Program-made: the position numbers and the translations under genes
Notes under the pieces: model-generated
The model's input: only the letters and a program-made list of their open reading frames with translations
Told to the model about the DNA's origin: nothing
The model's database searches: none
DNA from: Congeria kusceri
Lineage: Eukaryota; Mollusca; Bivalvia; Myida; Dreissenidae
Length of the DNA stretch: 64,000 bases
Assembly: GCA_027627225.1 (NCBI GenBank)
Contig: JAPFQT010000079.1
Coordinates: 434,001-498,000 of the forward strand
Reading direction: 5' to 3'
In this document: one piece after another, positions 59,377-64,000 of the stretch
Layout: the number at the start of each line of letters is the position of its first letter
How positions within the stretch are numbered: position 1 is the stretch's first letter

Positions 59377-61703
59377 TTATAAATGATATAACTGTGTACA
59401 GAAAATTATGTTACTCCATTAAACAAACATTTGTGTGTTGAAAATTATCAAATAAAAGAGACTATGTCAACGAAAAGGGCCTCAACAGGGCAATTGCTTT
59501 GTTAAATCTTGAATTAAGATATTAACAATGGCATATAATAACGGTTAAAATAAGGTACACATGATGGGAAAAGAGTTTTCGCAGTCTAAATAAAAATCAA
59601 TTTATAATATGGATCGTGTTTGCTTGGCCCTTTTCAAGTTTACATTTTGTCTTTCAGAATTGTGAGGACTTTGTATAAACATAGTTTACACATATTTCTT
59701 TACACAGCATACACATAATATCTTTCAATGTATTATATTATTTATTATTTACTTAATATGAATGCCTTAGTATAGCGTATTTTTATAATCTAATATCATT
59801 TATAGTACAATAGGAAACACATTTGTCGTTGACATAGTCCCTTTAACTACGCACCTTTTCTGATATCTGATGACAGTCACGTTTTATAAGTGGTCGTTTT
59901 CATGAACTTAATATAAACTAGAAAAAAGCTTATACACCGGTATTTCGCAATGGGGGCAATAATACATGTGAACAATAAATTTTCCCTATATCTATATCAA
60001 TATAGGTATGTACATAAATATTCAGTTTTCGCAACGATGTGTTTTCCACTTTCTGCTATATAGCACTCTTTTGATTTGCCACGAAATACGAAATGTTGAA
60101 TTAATTGATGAGATGTTTCAGAAGGTGTGTTGTACTGGTTGACGGATGGGAACATAAACGTGTCCTTAACGGGGCACGTCGAGAATGTGTTTAATGTGTG
60201 ACAGCAACAATCAAGTTGTGATTGTGTTTATATGATTACATTGCGATGTAATAGCGCTTGTTCCACAAAGTAAACGCAATTATTTGAATGGGCACTTAGG
60301 TGCTTCATTTTGTTATAAGAAATAATTCCGTGAAAAATTATTGCATCTGAAGTAACTAAGGCTAAAAAAGTTAATGAATTGTTTCTCAGGTACGAATTTC
60401 ATTTAATGCCAAAATAATTTTTGTTTACTATTTTTGGTCGATCGTGATCGGGTTTCAAAGTAGCTGTCCAGAAATATGTTAAGAAAAAGATAACTTTGCA
60501 GATTTGTTTTTGTAATTGGCATGTAACCAATCAAAATAAAAATCGCATTGAAATCGGTGCAATCATAGCGTTTTAGTAACTTACTATCGTCTATTTCCTG
60601 TCTGCGATAACTTGTGATAACTCGGAAGTAAACCAGCATGTTCATTATAATTGTATACTCCGTTCGTAGCAAGTGCTTCTGAACAAAGAAAGTTTAAATG
60701 CCTTTCGTAAATAAGAAACAGATTTCAGACTGATAAACGCCGTATAAACGTTCCCAGAACTATTTCTACGATACGATGTTTTAAATTAGATTTCATTGAC
60801 AGCGGCTTGACACGAATCCGCATTTTAACATGGAGGAAAAAGCCTCACATGTATAGGTAAGTTTTGGTATTTCAAATCACTTTCTTCCTGTCGGATGTAA
60901 TATAATCGGATATACACACACTGTGAAATAATATGTAAATCTTAACTTTGAAACATGTCATATCCGATTCGGAACCGTTGTAAATATGATCTATGTGTTG
61001 ATTTCAACTCTTTTTCGTAGATGCTCTTGCAAACGAAACAAACGAAAATTTCAGCCGCACTGACAAGTCTTGCAGTCTACTAGGGGTTTCATTTCCAGGA
61101 ATTGTTGGTGATTTATTGCAAAAAAATCCTTTTTTTACAGTTATTAAAATATGAATTACGAAAAGTTTAATTCTATAAATAGAAGTACTTTAATGCTTAT
61201 AATGTATCAATTTAAAGTCACTTATGTTAAATATGAGCATTCAAATTGATTGCCTTTATACGTCTGCTTGCTTAAATGACTGTTTGTAACATGAGTAATT
61301 GATAAATCTATATTTAAAATTTTACTAAAAGGGATACTTCTGTTGTTGTTAAAACTATAAATTGTCTTTAATATGTACTTATTTACTCGTTGTAATAAGC
61401 CATTACGTAGTGCCAATAGAAAAGAGTAAGAGCAAAAAAGTATAAAAAAAATAGTTCGATAAAATAAAAGTCCGCCCTCGCTCTTGATTTTGCGGAAAAA
61501 GTGACCGAGAAACAATTCATTAATTTTGTTTAGCCTTAGCAAACCGTAAGTGCATTTGTGTTTCTACTTGTGCTTGTTTTGAGGTTCAAGAACATTGGTG
61601 CTGAGTGTTCTATGAAAGAAATGAATGAAATTTCTGTGGACATTGACTAATTGAAAAGATTGAAATTTGTCATAATGTTCTAAAAGGAGTTAGACGTTAG
61701 TTA
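59377..61703. other. No gene recognised
   Basis: AT-rich DNA. Frames such as 60403-60672 and 61222-61542 (minus) have no family features. An ATG followed by a GGTAAGT donor lies at 60830-60860 (ATGGAGGAAAAAGCCTCACA then TAG), which does not stay open. Confidence 0.4.
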
Positions 61704-62652
61704 AACTTGTGTGCGTGTTCGCATGACAACATGTGCGTGCTCGTCTATGAACATGTGTGTATAAACGTGTGCGTGTTTGTCTGTGAACGTTCGCGTGTGT
61801 TAGCCTATGAACGTGTGAGTGTTCGCATGTGATCGTTCGCGCATGCCTGTTCGCCTATGAACGTATGCGTGTTCGCCTATGAACTTATGCGTGTTCGCCT
61901 ATGAACGTATGCGTGTTTGCCTATCAACATTTTCCTGTTCGCGTGTGAACGTGTGCGTGTTCGCATGTGGACATATGCGTGTTCACCAAAGGGCATGTGC
62001 GTGTTCGCCTATGGGCATATGCGTGTTCGTCTATGAAGGTGTGCTTGTGAACGTATGCGTGTTTGCCTATGAACGTGTGCGTGTTCGCCTATGAGCGTGT
62101 GTGTGTTCACCTGTGAACTTTTGCGTGTGAACGTGTGCGTGTTCGCCTATTAACGTGTGCATGTTCGTTTGTAAACATGCGCGTGTTCACATATGATGGT
62201 GTGTATGTGAATTTGTGCGTGATCGTCTGTAAACGTGTGCGTGTTCGACTGTGAACGTGCGCGTATTCGCCTGTGAACGTGTACGTGTCCGCCTATGAAC
62301 ATGTGCGTATACGCGTGTGAATGTGTTCGTGTTTGCCTATGGACATCTGCGCGTTCGCCTATGGACATGTGCGTGTTCACCTGTGAACGTATGCGTGTTC
62401 GCATATGAGCGTGTGTGTGTTCATCTGTGAACATGTGCGTGTGAACGTGTGCGTGTTTGCCTAAAAACGTGTGCATGTTCGCTTGTAAACGTGCGCGTGT
62501 TCGCCTATGATGGTGTGCGGTTGAATGAGTGCGTGTTCGCCTGTAAACGTGTGCCTGTTCGCCTGTGAACGTGCGCGTGTTCGCGTGTGAACGTGTACGT
62601 GTTCGCCTGAGAACATGTGCGAATTTGCGTGTGAACATGTGCGTGTTCGTTT
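61704..62652 (+). repeat. Large GT-rich minisatellite, about 0.95 kb, 22 bp unit with shorter variants
   Basis: The unit is close to GTGTGCGTGTTCGCCTATGA plus AC, repeated about 40 times with many substitutions and 14-base short units. It creates the 178-codon minus-strand frame at 62150-62686 (Arg/Thr/His-rich) and the 71-codon plus frame at 61879; neither is a gene. Confidence 0.9.
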
Positions 62653-63085
62653 GTGAACCTGTACTATTTGATGCCATGAATTTCAACTAATTTCGTATGA
62701 AGTAAATTTGGAAGGCATACTATTAACGGATGAAAACGTAATATTTCTTTTCCCCACGGGAGATAGCTGGAATAATGAAGCGGGCAGAATTACATCTGGA
62801 TTTGTTCCCCTTACTTAAGAAATCCTTTTTTGCATATGTTTGCTGCACAGTGTAATCGCAGTATATATTTGTACATTAAGTATTAGTTGAATCGTATTTC
62901 CGTAGTATAATTATTGTTAAGGATATAACAAAAATATTAACCATGTATACAATTATTTATTCGCTTCAAAAGTTCGTAGTCAGTCTTCAACTAGTTGTAT
63001 GGAGTTTTATGGAGTTATCGTGCAAACGAGCTGCGTAACTTCAATAGAGATTTCGTGATTATCCTTTATTCTATCGTGATACTCG

Positions 63086-63402
63086 CTAATTGTTCTATAG
63101 ACAAACTACACATCGTTAAACTACCAAATAAACGACGCACAAAGAAGTCCCAATTCTGACCAGAGCATAGTAAAAACTAGTTCCAATTACAATCGCAAAA
63201 ATATATGTCAAATCATGCTAGAATGAAATAGTTTTTACAGTACCGTTCTCAATCTGCCAATAATAACTTTATGTCGTTTTGATGCGTGGTTATTAAACAA
63301 CTAGTGTAAATGCCTTCGTTATTTAATTCCTGCGCACCAGATCTCCAAATAGTTTTTATTGCCTGATAAACGACGATGAAGCGAAAATTATTTCCTAAGT
63401 AT
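63086..63402 (-). mobile_element. 'gtttattggcc' foldback element, copy 5 (minus)
   Basis: TTCTATAGACAAAC at the start, TAGTTCCAATTACAATCGCA, ATATATGTCAAATCATG, then GTTTTGATGCG arm and AAAATTATTTCCTAA at the end. Confidence 0.65.
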
Positions 63403-63528
63403 CAATCCCGAGCCTTAATGACTTAAAATATTTATCTGAACATCAAATCCTTCCGGTTTCGTGATTTTATGCATCGTTCACATGCGTTTAATCTTAATTA
63501 CCCAGACCGGTAACCAAAAATTAGTATA

Positions 63529-64000
63529 TCAGTTTTCCTTTCTAGTTCATGGTAAAAGGTTTTGTCTGAAAACTCCCCGTTGATAACGTACTGCGTTTAA
63601 AGTTTATGTTAACAAATTACGCGTTCAGGGGCTGTTTTCCAGGAACATCTTGAGTAAAATCTTATCCATAACTTTACAATCAACATTTTATTTAAATTGA
63701 ATTGACATTTCGCATAGTGTAAATTTACTGTAAACTGAATAAATGAATCGTGTGCACGTAACTGTAAATCATACATTATACTAGTAGAAATATTAGATAA
63801 CATAAATTTAAACCGAAGTGAACATATTCAGTTCAGTTAAACTTAAGATGTTTCGGTGATACGGCCCCAGTTTTATTATGTAGCGATTCATGGAACCACC
63901 CGCTTACTTACTCTGTCGTGAAAAGAGCATTTGGCAATAAAAAAAATGACGCGCTCTGTCGTCATAGCTGGAATTATTGGCATTATTGACATTGACAACG
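63529..64000 (+). repeat. 472 bp direct repeat, copy 2 (runs off the window)
   Basis: Identical to 54608-55079; the left boundary is sharp (ATATCAG versus ACTTCAG). The true length is unknown because the window ends. Confidence 0.95.

Noticed and set aside
62150..62686. 178-codon minus-strand ORF (Arg/Thr/His-rich)
   Set aside because: It lies wholly in a degenerate 22 bp minisatellite. Units of other lengths shift the frame elsewhere, and composition follows the repeat.
54608..64000. LTR retrotransposon bounded by the identical 472 bp repeats
   Set aside because: No gag-pol frames between the copies, no TG...CA ends, and the intervening DNA holds other old repeats. The second copy's end is not visible.

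Overview
This is AT-rich, gene-poor, intron-rich animal DNA, most likely from a bivalve mollusc. The reasons are a B-box/coiled-coil/beta-propeller gene of the type greatly expanded in bivalves, tRNA-derived SINEs, and a large load of short non-autonomous mobile elements with central 140-170 bp tandem arrays. From memory, the palindromic element at 38457-38719 resembles repeats I associate with Dreissena (zebra/quagga mussel). I could not check this, so the genus is a guess and 'bivalve' a stronger inference. No bacterial, organellar or viral gene was seen.

Only one gene is well supported. It is a three-exon, plus-strand gene at 33996-41192 predicted to encode a 562-residue TRIM-like protein: two B-boxes, a coiled coil and a C-terminal NHL-like beta-propeller, with no RING finger. 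Both splice junctions keep the frame. Intron 1 (4.5 kb) is packed with nested mobile elements.

Layout: 1-2000 is mostly featureless, with a lone transposon end at 756. About 2030-12960 and 16650-27310 are two diverged copies of one ancestral segment offset by about 14-16 kb. Each holds short exon-like relics and has been invaded independently by transposons. 4539-14018, 17534-18590, 20886-21690, 24655-25270, 27309-31073, 34828-38322 and 57661-58497 are tandem-array elements. Many have subterminal inverted repeats and a 3' hairpin followed by CTTGTT, the plan of non-autonomous Helentrons (HINE/DINE-like). 41200-49800 is sparse, with SINE pieces, a tRNA-like sequence, hairpins and two unidentified coding-like stretches. 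49880-50865, 25431-25671, 11657-11850, 55717-55820 and 61704-62652 are tandem repeats. 54608-55079 is repeated without a difference at 63529-64000.

The elements are nested to three levels (27309-31073; 35637-38322; 5441-8460; 8500-11530). This lets the order of insertion be read directly, and in one case an intact family member serves as the empty site. The best candidates for something undescribed are the family-independent 3' hairpin/CTTGTT signature, a 2.9 kb CAGGG-ended transposon with a six-base target duplication, nuclear-receptor-type TCAAGGTCA sites multiplied by the satellite-like arrays, and the paralogous terminal-exon relics. All functional claims rest on reading alone; no database search was possible.
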